Assembly (NCBI GenBank): GCA_036346205.1
Contig: JARFJB010001167.1
Location: 1,096,501-1,160,500, forward strand
Direction of reading: 5' to 3'
From: Vesta saturnalis
Taxonomy: Eukaryota > Arthropoda > Insecta > Coleoptera > Lampyridae
DNA: 64,000 bases
The notes beneath the pieces are model-generated. The model was given only the letters and a program-made list of their open reading frames with translations. It searched no databases and was not told where the DNA came from. Both the position numbers and the translations under genes were made by a program. Of the stretch, positions 23,047 through 33,612 are shown in pieces. Position 1 is the first letter of the stretch. Each line of letters opens with the position of its first letter.

Positions 23047-23689
23047 GTCTCCAGTTAACGTATGTCCCGTTCTTTACTGAACACCCTGTATAATCACTGT
23101 ACCTTCCAGCAACCAACGTAAAATTAACAGTTTTGTTTTCGTTCCTTAGCAATAAACCATTCCTTATTTACGTTTTGATTAAAAATCCTTAGCTATAATC
23201 ACCACTTAACCACACTTTTAAATATTTAGTAGATTGCAGCGTCGTTCAGTGGTGCCCACGGCGTAGTTGTCACAAAACTGTAGCGTGTCTATGCAAATAA
23301 TTTGATTAATGTGAATAGTTAAAGCGGAATTATCAACTTTACGATTGAAAAACCAAAATTGTGTTACCATTTATTACGAACATATTACAAACTAGGTATG
23401 TATAAAATTGTTTTCTGTATGAGTATTAAATAATCTAGGCATTCTTTGAAAGCATCATATATAATAATTATATTAATTCTACTTTTACACGCCCGTTGTA
23501 TTCTCAACTGAATCCACGACCTGAACACCAATCATATTGTTGCATTTGTGGAATACAATGGGCGCATATTAATCAAATCAATCACATCCCCTTAGCAATG
23601 CATCGTCTCCTAGCAATCGATAAATAAGTTCAAATTGTACGACGCCATTATTAAATTTCCGCAGTTTGTCTTTCATTCTTTTCAAAATG

Positions 23690-24690
23690 AATTCGGATGG
23701 CAAAGCAGCATTGGTGAAACATATACACCGCCTGATATACTGCAAGCGGCAAAATCCACAGTAAATAATTTGTTACCAAAAATCAAATCAAAATATAAAG
23801 AAGCGTATGACTGATTTATGGAATGGAGAAGTATTAATAAGGTAAATTCGTTTTCTGAGAACGTTTTATTAGCATACTTTACATCTTTCTGAAAATGCAA
23901 ATCTTCGTCCATGTGGAAAATATACTCAATGTTACGAAGTACATTAACCGTAAATAACGAAATAAATATAAAACATTATTCCAAACTGCGCGCTTTCCTG
24001 AAACGTCAGTCATAAGGCTATCGTGCGAAGAAATTCAAACCATTTACTCCTAACGAGATAAATAAATTTATTAGTGAAGCACCGGATAATATATATCTTG
24101 TAACAAAGGTAATAACTTCAAATTTGCCATGCGTTATTTTTATATAAAATATTTTAAGGTTGCATTGATAATGGGCATAATGGGCGCATGTCGCAGTATG
24201 GAACTCCGTTCTACCAAATACGAAAACAAAACTGTACGAAAATTTACCATTACAGGCAAATTTTACGACATACGTAAGAAATATATCAATCTTCGTCCAG
24301 CTAATGCAAACAGATCTTTTTTTTTGTAAACTACCAACATGGAAAATGCACTGTCAAAACATTAGCATTAATAAATTCGGATTCATGGGAAAACAAATAG
24401 CCACTTATTTAAATTTGCCGAGTGCTGAATTATACACCGGACATACTTTTCGTAGGACTTCAGCTACTGTATTAGTAGATGCAGGGGAGATATTACAGCC
24501 TCAAAAGGCATGGCGGCTGGAAGAGCACGTCAGTAGGTGAAGGGTACACAGAGGATTCCATGACCAATAAAATGAACACTGCGAAGAAAATACTCCAATC
24601 AATAGAAATGGAGCCAACTACTTCTTCGAATATACTATCGAATAGTGCAATGGGTGCACCAAATATGTCATACTTCAGGTCCACCAGTTG
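23690..24690 (+). pseudogene. Crypton tyrosine recombinase relic
   Basis: One frame runs from PPDILQAAKSTVNNLLPKIK (about 23730) through FMEWRSINKVNSFSENVLLA, MLRSTLTVNN and FTPNEINKFI to VTK at 24108. Only three in-frame stops break it (about 23812, 23890 and 24014). After a probable intron (24109-24158) it reads VALIMGIMGACR, with the first catalytic Arg, then frameshifts near 24318. The second catalytic box GHTFRR (H-x-x-R) is at about 24439. LKRHGGWKS and the nucleophile region GEGYTEDS (about 24486-24565) follow in a further frame. Crypton recombinases move DNA through a covalent tyrosine intermediate. This copy is inactive as read. Confidence 0.85.
24109..24158 (+). other. Probable intron of 50 nt in Crypton
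   Basis: Starts GTAATA and ends TTTTAAG. Removing it joins VTK directly to VALIMGIMGACR, matching the continuous order expected in this family. Confidence 0.65.
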
Positions 24691-24874
24691 TGAACATTAC
24701 TAATTGTAGTAATATTACAATCAATATTCACAAGAATTGATGTTTTTGATTGTTTAATTATCTATTATTTCTGTTTAGTTATAAATTTTCAATGATGTGG
24801 TTCGCGTAAATTGTATATTTTTTAATAACATATTTATTATAAAGTTTTATTATTTGTAGTCATAGAGAAAGTAC

Positions 24875-24991
24875 AGTCTTCACTCGTATAATGAGCTGTT
24901 ATTCACTTGATAGCCAGGCCTACTCGCTTCGCGATTCGTGGCCTGAACTTTATCCTCGTGAATAACAGCTATCATTACGCTCGTGAAGAAT
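24875..24991. repeat. Fold-back hairpin
   Basis: Arms 24875-24906 and 24958-24991 are inverted copies (GAGCTGTTATTCAC against GTGAATAACAGCT, then TCTTCACTCG against the related CTCGTGAAGA). An inner pair AGGCC/GGCCT surrounds CTCGCTTCGCGA. Probably a fold-back or MITE end. No gene is seen in 24700-24870 or 25000-25430. Confidence 0.85.
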
Positions 24992-25439
24992 ATACTATTA
25001 TTTTCTATAGCGACATAAATTCTATTTCTATAAATCCATTATTGTTTATGTAATTTAAACTTCTTCTCTGCTGGAAGGAGTAATAATACTCAAAAACGAC
25101 TATATTTGCAAATGTGTAAATTGTGTATTTAAATTTGCTCACATCAAAGCTTTCTACTGGACGTAGCCTGTTTTTGACACATTTTGTAAGAGTGACATGT
25201 ATGAGAATTCCGGATCAAGCTTTGCTAACCTAAAAATTTTCGTTAAATGTTCCGTGAGTTAGGCCAAGTGACGTCACAACGTGTGACCTTGCCTGATGTT
25301 GGACAACTTTAACACTCGGTCTTATGAGATGTGATTATTTTCTGACAATTTTATAGAAAATCGTAAGCGATGAAATTGTTTCTGTGCTATTGTTTGTAGA
25401 TGAGAATTGTATTGATTCAGTTCACCAGAAATACGTGAA

Positions 25440-26240
25440 TGAAATGAACAATTATCCTACATAATATTGAATACTCATCAAATTAAAAATTACATTCAAG
25501 ATAAGGCTCTTTGGCTATGATACGTTAAAATGTGCATGTTATAGATTCGTTACTACACTGAATACCAAGTTATAAGGCTTTCAATATAATATTTACAAAA
25601 TTAATTGAACCTTATATCAGAATAGCACCACAAGCAGTTATTACAAATAAATTCAATCATTGTTTGATAGTGTTAATTAAACTCAGGTTATATTTAGATT
25701 TTACTTTGTTTGGTTATACATTTCATGTTAGTATCCCAACTATTTCTAAAATTTTCTATTCGACACTAAATGTACTGTACTTTCGACTATGTAAATTTAT
25801 TCTATGGCCTTAAAAGACAAATTAATAAAAGCAATGCCGCCTTGTTTTAAGCAGGCATTTGGCAATAGAATCACCATAATTATAGATTGCTTTGAAATTA
25901 AATTGCAAAAGACAAAAAATTGGAAATAAAGTGCACAACTTGGTCTACCTATAATTATCATACTCAAAGGGATAACACCAGTAGTCTCGATATCTTATAT
26001 TTCACAAGCAGATGGTGGAATTACTTAAACCCATTTGCTCTGGAATTTACAAACTTCTCATGGGCTTTACTTTATTAAAGCAAGTAACAAAATACTTACA
26101 AAATTCTATTGCAATGTCGTATAAGCTCGAATACATGTTGATAAAATGGAGACAAATTACAAAAACAAATAAATGCAGTTAAAGTAAGTGCAATCAAGCT
26201 AGAGGTCTCTAGCGACTATTTTGGGAATCACAAGTCTGAA
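25440..26240 (+). pseudogene. DDE_Tnp_4 (PIF/Harbinger, ISL2EU-like) transposase relic
   Basis: Frames give SYKAFNIIFTKLIEPYIR (about 25570-25625), VLIKLRLYLDFTLFGYTFHVS (about 25670-25730) and IFYSTLNVLYFRL (about 25755-25790). Next is the region with the first catalytic Asp, FGNRITIIIDCFEI (about 25858-25900). It is followed by a TTWSTYNYHTQ-type stretch (about 25937), GITPVVSISYISQADGG (about 25970-26015) and a weak tail. Frameshifts separate these pieces. A THAP exon pair of the type often linked to ISL2EU transposases lies at 29046-29671, on the opposite strand. Confidence 0.75.
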
Positions 26241-26960
26241 TGTATGCCAGCCGACATCTACCGTTTAATCTAATTAATAACAGAAACGTAATGCGCTATA
26301 CTGACACTTAGGCTATATTATATGAAGGCCTAGAAGGGCGACAAGTAGCTGCTTTTTAGGAACTTCGATTTTAAACTCCGAAAATAACCAAGTTCCAATT
26401 TTTAATTCTGAACTTAAAACCTGGATATCAACGAAATGAAGGTTTTAAATCAGCAGATTAACTAACTTCTAACTATAAACTAGGAAAGTAACTAAGTTTC
26501 GACTTTAAATATAGTACGAAAGGTAAATACGCAATGCGCACTAAGCAGTGTCCAATACATTTTGTGCAATTCACAATACGCAATTAGTAATGTACAATTT
26601 GCATTTCGTATAGCACATTGCGCAACAATGTGGAATGCACAATAGATAGCACACAACTCAAAAAACGTAATGTGCATTACTCATTGCGCATTGCTACTTG
26701 TGTATTGCGCATTACGGATTGCGCGTTACACGATCACCTTGTGTATTGCGTATTACGCTTATAACTGGAATTTACTTAATTTCTGCGTTTAAAGTCAGAA
26801 TTTGGTTAATTTTCAAATTTAAAGTAGGAATTTTGTTAATGTACGGGTTTAAAATTAGGAAATTAGGGTATGGGCATAAAATAATCCTATGCTGCAATAT
26901 TACATTTTTATTTCGCACACTAATTCAACTTCATGACAATAATTAATTACAAAAGGGTTT
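26185..26960 (+). repeat. Palindrome-rich dispersed repeat, copy 1
   Basis: Copy 2 is at 40345-41140; they share GAGGTCTCTAGCGA, CTGAATGTATGCCA and CAAGTAGCT in order. The middle (about 26528-26765) is an array of short palindromes built from GCGCATTACG and ATTGCGCATT. Outside this are repeated TTTAAACTC and AACTAAGTT-like segments. No coding potential is recognised. 26960-27280 is featureless. Confidence 0.75.
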
Positions 26961-27281
26961 TTCATATAAATTCCGTTGCACGCCATAAATTTATATAAGT
27001 AGTTCTAACGTTCTAGATTGCTTCTATCTCTTTTTGAATCATATTGAGGTATGAAACAGCAACATAAATAATTGGGTTATTGAAAAAAAATGCATCCATT
27101 GTTTTTTATGTATTTTAAAACTTTACCATAAATGATATTAATAGTCAATGCAAAAAACCCTTACAACAATTTTTTTTGACTTAATAAACAATTTAAAATT
27201 CATAAAATTTTAAAAATAATTACGCGACTATAAACGCGCCAAGTTTGTGACGTCATAATGTTAAATTAATTCTCTATAGTA

Positions 27282-28955
27282 CAGGGTGGTTTTTTCGTTA
27301 ATATTATAGGGTATAGGCTAAACGGTAAGAGATACAAAAAACTAAGATACGTCCGTTCTCTTTTTAGTCTTTAGTTTAATGGCGCAATCGGATCTACGCT
27401 AACTAAATTGGTTTCGAAGATACAGAGTGATTCTCAAAATCTGCCGGTTTTATTATCTCTTATGACTCGGTTATTTATGGAGATAAAAAAGCTTTGGATA
27501 CGAAAGTTTTATGACTTTTACGTTGAATCCAGTGGCGTTCTTAAAAAATATAGATGTTTGATTTTTGAGGTATTATCAAAAGTAGCATTTTCTTAAATGG
27601 GACACCCTGTATCTGATAATCTCAAAAATTGCATTTTTCTTGAGATTGCAACAATATATAACACTTAATATTTTGCATTGTCCTAAATAGCTAAAATACT
27701 AAAAAACATTTTTTAGTTGGCCATGATTTAATCAATTCTTTATTTTATAATAGGCATAATAAAATTGCAGATAATAACAATAATAAAACATTAATAAACT
27801 AAAACAACAACTACAAAAACAAGAAAAGATTTATAACAACTCAACAGTAATTTTTCAAATACTTATATATAACAATTAGCATAGGTGGTTAATCACAAAA
27901 GGTGCTCAAATTGTGTTCCATTCTGCTCGATGCATTTTGGGCTCTGATTGTAACTGAACGAGTGGCGTTATAGATTTGAATATTTGGCACTCTTCCAATG
28001 CAATTAATAAAATTTGCTCTGAGTTCTTCTACAGTATTACTTCGGTTTTATAGACTTCATTTTTGATAGATCTCAAAAATAAAAGTCGAGTGGCGTCAGG
28101 TCGGGGAACGCGGAGGCCATCTGTTTGGTCCATATGTACCAAGCCAATTTTCGCCAAAATTGACATTTAGTAAGCCCTACCATGTGGCTATTATGTGCTG
28201 GAGCACCGTCACATTCCAATACATGGAACCCACACCGTCCTTGTTGTATCCTGGCGACCGTCTGATGAGGATTTATGTTTGACCAATATCGACTATTATG
28301 TCGATTAAAAATTCCTTCGCTAGATATAAAAGCTTCGTCGGCTCAAAATAATAAGTCTAGAGCTACGTCTTTATTTTTATTACTCTCAATGTAGCACTCA
28401 AGCATATTTAATTTTTCATAATTTTGAAAATTATTCATTTTAATCGGAAACGAAATAAGAATACCAATACATAATTGTTACTGAATTTTATGACATGTAA
28501 ACAAACAAAAACAATTTCTTAAAACATTCAATTAATGCCAACTAAAAAAATGTTTTTAGTATTTTAGCTATTCAGGACAATGCAAAATATTAAGTGTTAT
28601 ATATCGTTGCAATCTCAAGAAAAAATGCAATTTTTTGAGATTATCAGATACAGGGTGTCCCATTTAAGAAAATGCTACTTTTGATAATATCTCAAAAAAT
28701 CAAACATCTATATTTTTTTAAGAACGCCACTGGATTCAACGTAAAAGTCATAAAACTTTCATATCCAAAGCTTTTTTATCTCCATAAATAACCGAGTCAT
28801 AAGAGATAATAAAACCGACAGATTTTGAGAATCACTGTGTATCTTCGAAACCAATTTAAACTAAACACTAAAAAGAGAACGGGACACGTATCTTAGTTTT
28901 TTGTATCTCTTACCGTTTAGCCTATACCTATAGTATTAACGAAAAAACCACCCTG
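27282..28955 (-). mobile_element. Mariner-type element with TIRs over 400 bp
   Basis: Bounded by TA at 27280-27281 and 28956-28957. The ends are CAGGGTGGTTTTTTCGTTAA and its inverse. The inverted repeats run 27282-27722 and 28537-28955 with few differences. This is far longer than the roughly 30-bp ends of classical mariners. The interior carries a minus-strand transposase remnant. Confidence 0.88.
27893..28360 (-). pseudogene. Mariner-like (DUF4817-type) transposase remnant
   Basis: Minus-strand frames read GIFNRHNSRYWSNINPHQ (about 28310-28255). Then comes CDGAPAHNS with a catalytic Asp (about 28205), WPPRSPDLTPLDF in two frames (about 28130-28085, third catalytic Asp), and CIEQNGTQFEHLL at the C-terminus (about 27935-27897). 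The N-terminal helix-turn-helix and the middle of the core have been deleted, so it is not functional. Confidence 0.8.
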
Positions 28956-29045
28956 TACAGTGTGAACGGCTTCTACATATAAATTTACTAAAAATATCCG
29001 AAATTTAGTGCAAAAAAATTATTTATAATAGCTACTTTTGTTTAG

Positions 29046-29671
29046 TCATGTGTGATAAAGTTTGCGGTTAGGTTTAAACTTGTGCGGTACTACATCAACT
29101 TTAATTTTTGCTCTACTTCCCATTGTAGTACAGTAAATATAATTCTCCATGTCTTCTTTCAGCTAAAAAAACATCAAATCATGAGAATTATCTATTTAAT
29201 TAACGGAAGAACCACCATTATATACACTTTTAAAATTTCAATTTCGTATAGTACATAACCTAGCGCGTAATTAAAATATAAAATACTAAATTAAACCGAA
29301 ACCATTCAATAACCGTGTACAAATTTATTATTTAATCGTTTTAAATTATTCATAGAAATTTTTTGATGCTACGATTTTTAAAAGTTATGATTCTGGAGTT
29401 TAGTTAAAAAATTTTATTATCGAATTCTATTTATTCAATTTATACGTTTACATAAATAATTATTAATTACTATATTATTATAAAATACTTACATCAAAAT
29501 GATCTTCACAACAACAAAAATTTGATGTTGTTTTGGAATTAGGTCGTCGCACTGCTTGAAACCATTTATTTCGACGTTTAACATCTTGTGAAACATTTTT
29601 TGGTGAGTTGCTTTTGTAGTATTCGTACATAATGGTATGAAGGAAGCACGATAACTTTTAAGGTTTAACAT
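29046..29671 (-). pseudogene. THAP-domain gene relic, two exons
   Basis: Exon 1 (29671-29493, minus) begins MLNLKSYRASFIPLCTNTTK. After a one-base shift near 29590 it continues VKRRNKWFQAVRRPNSKT and then CCCEDHFD, the C-terminal Cys/His ligands of a THAP zinc finger. GTAAGT follows as a donor. The acceptor TTTTTTTAG ends at 29163. Exon 2 (29162-29046) reads LKEDMENYIYCTTMGSRAKI and VVPHKFKPN, then TGA. The intron is about 330 nt. THAP domains bind DNA in host proteins and in P and ISL2EU transposons. The first Cys ligand appears to be Ser and the frame is shifted, so I call it a relic. Confidence 0.75.
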
Positions 29672-30241
29672 TTTTGATATATTTATCAATATATTGACGA
29701 TAACAAGATTTAATTGCTTAAAAGTCAAAACACTGCATGCTGTATGCTACGATGAGTAAAAATAAACATTGTGACGTCACACGTGCTCTGCTTTGTACGG
29801 GAACTGTCGGCGTGTTTCCGGTACTGGGTTCAAAAATGTATTTTTAATTTAATATAACTTTTTAATTAGAGCGAAAAAAAAACTTAAATAGTTTTGTTAT
29901 ATTTATTACAAAAAAACGTTTTTTTCAAAAACCCAATTTGTTGGAAGTATTTAAATAAATTTATGACGTACATCGGAACTTACGCTGAATTACCTTTATA
30001 TATTCTTATCGCGTTTATTACTTATACTATCATTTAAATAAACAGTTATAAGAGTCCTTAAGGCGACAAAATGTGATAATGATAAATTTTATCGCTTGAT
30101 ACGAAATACTCATGTTATCCAAAAATATCGAACATTATTAGGCGTTTACAGTTTTACGTGGTAAGAAATAAAATCCTCTTCAGTCTTTCACAGTTGTGTT
30201 AGATTTTAACTATTTCTGTATATGGTCATTGATACTACAAA
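29672..30241. other. Region upstream of SINA-like gene
   Basis: No gene recognised. It should contain the promoter of the plus-strand gene starting at 30242, but I see no convincing TATA box at a suitable distance. Confidence 0.4.
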
Positions 30242-31590
30242 ATGTCTATAAGTGATTGTGCAAATATTTCCTGCACATTAAATCCGCAAGACATTCGTTG
30301 TTCTACGTGTCACAATTACTTATCAGGTTCTCCAATTTTTAATTTACCAGATGGAAAAGATATATGTGAAAATTGTTCTTTGGTATGTGGTGAAATTAAA
30401 CCTTATCGACTCTTCAGGTTAGAGAAGATTTTAAGTAGTGTAAGCTTTCCATGTGACAATGACAAATATGGATGCCGCTACATTACCAAGTTTGGAACAT
30501 CACAGGAACATAAAAAGAATTGTGGTTTTATACCGATATGTTGCACATTTTCCAACATTTTTTCTTGCAAATGGGTGGGAGCGAGTGGAAAATTTTTGCA
30601 ACATATTAATTCTGAACATTCTTCCATAGTTCGCCAAACGGCAAAGTTTGAAGTTGAGCTTAATTGTGATAAAGAAGAGGTTTTCATTGTGTTACAGAAA
30701 GATTTTTTTTTTGCTGTTAAATACAAATATGAACCAAATACAGGTACTTTGAATTACAAAGTTGAATTTTATGTTGACTATGAAACGCAGTATTGTCAAG
30801 TGGAATTAACAAACACATCAGATTCAAATTATAAGATAAAGTTGAATGGGTGTAAGTCTAGTAATTACTATGACGGATTATTGGATACTAATTTTACAAA
30901 TACTGCTTTACTCCACTTTAAGAAATTATTAGGTGATCCTATATCTTTGACCGTATGTTTATTAGTAGATGAGCCACAGGTAAAGATAGATTTTTGTGAT
31001 AAGTGCACGATTTGCAATTTTCATTTAATTTTACCTATTTTTAAAAATGACCGTGGATTCATTTGTAGGAATTGCAATTATAAAGTTAAATGTGAAAGGG
31101 TTCATGATTATTTACCAGAGGCAATAAAATTAAAAATGAAAAAGTATATATGCAGATGGAAAAACTGTGATCAAGTTCTTAAAGGAGATTTAATTGGTGC
31201 ACACGAGATCGATTGTAAACATCGAATTTATCAATGCATACTGTGTTATGGTAGGATTGCCAGGAACGAAATTAGGGGGCATCTGAGTTTCGGACATGAC
31301 ACACAAGTGATTTAGCAAATTCAATCAGCAAGTTGAAGGATTATTGTGATATTGTGCGTAATGAACTCTTTGTATTTACAGTTAGAGAAAGAAAACGCAA
31401 TGGAGCACTTTTATTATCATTTCATTCAACTTATTACGATAAATCTCGATATTACTGCATCGTTTTTCGAAGAAGTTGTGGATTTGAAGAGCCTATTAGT
31501 GATGGTAAATCATTTCAGGTATGGTGGGACAGGGATGAAACAGAAATTAATTTAACATTTAAACAGGATTATACAGTCATAATGTTTTAG
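30242..31590 (+). CDS. SINA/Siah-like E3 ubiquitin ligase family protein, two modules, frameshifted near 31303
   Basis: Open from ATG 30242 (aaaATGt) to TAG 31315, 357 residues. Residues 20-45 have RING-like pairs C20-x2-C23 and C42-x2-C45, without the full eight-ligand set. Residues 71-126 match the SIAH zinc finger: C71-x6-C78-x11-H90-x3-C94, then C101-x7-C109-x11-H121-x4-H126. A second RING-like/zinc-finger module follows (from about residue 252; C, C, H and C ligands in YICRWKNC...H..DC, then CILC...H...GH). After an extra CA in the ACACACA run near 31303, the plus-1 frame continues at 31306-31590 with a substrate-binding-like domain ending DYTVIMF. AATAAA follows at about 31619. SINA proteins present substrates for ubiquitination in the cytosol. 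The single 2-nt shift may be a sequencing error. This is the best host-gene candidate in the window. Confidence 0.8.
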
Positions 31591-31618
31591 TATTTTGTAG
31601 GAAACATTTATTTTTATT

Positions 31619-31624
31619 AATAAA
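31619..31624 (+). terminator. Polyadenylation signal AATAAA of the SINA-like gene
   Basis: AATAAA lies about 30 bp after the end of the extended reading frame. Confidence 0.6.
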
Positions 31625-31769
31625 ATCATTGACTAGTGATGAATTTTTATGCCATTTTTACTTTCGTATGTGTGAAGCACCCATAAAAAAAGTATTATTT
31701 TCCTGAAAAAATCGATCCCGACTTTTCAACGGATTTCCACGTTTTCAACATTTAGACAACTATCTAGAT

Positions 31770-31860
31770 TATCTGTGTGCGCGTGTGTGCGTGCGCTCGT
31801 GAGCACGTGTGTGCGTATGTTCGTATGTGCGCTGGTGTATGTATGTGAGGGAGGGGGTCC
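31770..31860 (+). repeat. GT-rich microsatellite
   Basis: Imperfect TG/CG repeats (GTGTGCGCGTGTGTGCG and variants). A related array lies at 43797-43905 in the duplicated locus. 31860-32085 contains no recognised gene. Confidence 0.9.
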
Positions 31861-32089
31861 GTGTAGATTAAAAAATACGTACAAATAAAGGTGGTTTGTA
31901 AAAGGCGTTAAAGCACGTTTGTGAATATCTCAAAAACCGCTAATTTTATTGAAAGAAGCGAATAGACATTTAATAGAGTTATTAATTATTAAATAAGTTT
32001 CCTTAATGAAATTTTTTTGTAGAGTAGTAACTAAGCCCTAAAATATTAGAAAATTTTCTCTTATTAATTTTTTAATATGAAATCAAACA

Positions 32090-33612
32090 TGCCCATCATT
32101 AATTATTTGCTAATCATCCTGTTTTAATCCAATTTTACAGAAATCATCAAATAATGAATTTTATATCCTCTCCAACGTTAATTTTAAAAACATCTAAAGT
32201 TTTCTACGTCTGAGCCCCCCCCCCCTGTTCACCCACCAATCGCAACCCGATATCAACCAACAGACGCCGGTCCGCGCGTCTGCCGCTCTTAGTACCGTTA
32301 CTTTGTTCCGCCGACTTGTCGATCTCTGCGCTTGTCATAATATTCGCTGTTTACCCTTGTATTATTTGTCGAGATACCTCGACAACGTCACCTGAAAATC
32401 ATCTCCATATAACTGGGCTGCTGGTCGAGGCTGAGGTTAAAGGCACGTAAGTTTTCATTGCACATCATTACACACGCCGATTGAACGATGTCACGCCGGA
32501 CTGTACGCCCGTAGTCATCTTTCATTTACTCCGTTGGAAAGAAAGGCTATCGCCTTAATTCTACCAACCCCCAGAAGTCTCATTTACACAGCGCAACGGA
32601 TTAATTCCAGATTGTTGTAAATAATCCTTCACCCAACATCTATTACACTACGGAACACCAATACGCGCCCCACCAGGCAAAGTAAGTAAGAACCCAGAAG
32701 CGACAGAAACCCACAGATAAAATTACCACCAAACGCCGCTTGTAGATCATATCGTGACTCTCCAGGTCTATAAAGACGCTCCGTGTTTACGTCCGTACCC
32801 CGGGAGTCTTATGTTTAACCTCGCCCAACGTGAGTAGCCGCTTCAATACCCGATCGCAATTCGCGATAAATTCGTCTTAACGGAGGAATCCTGCTTTACG
32901 AAAATCGCATCCGTAATATATAAACTATCACGTTTCCTGAAGGTTTAAAGACCTTAAGTAAAGAAATTATCATTGTGATTAGTACAACTCTACCGTAACT
33001 TTTATATCATATAAGTTAGATTCGTTAGGAGAGAATAATCAGGCAATGTTTTTGGCGAAGTAATTAACCACCTAATATAAATAATTAGTTAATAAATCGT
33101 GTATATAGTTAGTTAGTTTAGTTCCGTAAGATATACGTTTAATAAAACGTTAAACTCAAAAAGCTTTTAATGTATAAGAGTAGAAACACATCATCTATTC
33201 GTTCAAATGTAAAAATCGCATGCGCATAAGCTATACTTTAAAGTATTGATTTTTTCTGGTTGACCTTCTAGCGAGCAGGCGCTAGGATATCTGTGCGTGG
33301 ATACCCGTGCGGCTTCTGTAGACAAGACCATAATAAAACCCAGACAAGGAGTCCATCCGAAGATTTCTTTTAATTTATTATAAATAGTTTGTTCCGTAAG
33401 TTCAGTTTTAGATAGTTGTTTTCTTAGGTTAAGTGTCGATATTTAGTATACACAAAGAAATAGAACTAATGTAAATATAAAACCCTTATATGACTATGAT
33501 TCAGTGTATACAGTGATCAACCCCAGCAGAAGTAAACGAATCACGTCCCTTTTTATTAATTTAAAATCCGATTGAGCTAGACCGAGGCAAATTAAAGTAA
33601 ACATTTAATTAC
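32090..33612 (+). repeat. Dispersed repeat, long copy (LTR-like?)
   Basis: Ends match the short copy at 12350-12825 (ATCATTAATTATTTGCTA at left; GAGGCAAATTAAAGTAAACA at right), with about 1 kb of extra interior. The interior is GC-richer than its surroundings and has no open frame that I recognise. The length and an AATAAAA signal near 33332 would suit a solo LTR, but the ends are not TG...CA. 33612-35400 holds nothing I recognise. Confidence 0.55.

Noticed and set aside
24875..24991. Rho-independent terminator
   Set aside because: The window is eukaryotic and the hairpin is too long, with no T-run context.
26492..26946. Small open frames rich in Cys, His and Tyr
   Set aside because: They come from the palindromic GCGCATTACG array and are not conserved in the copy at 40585-40785.
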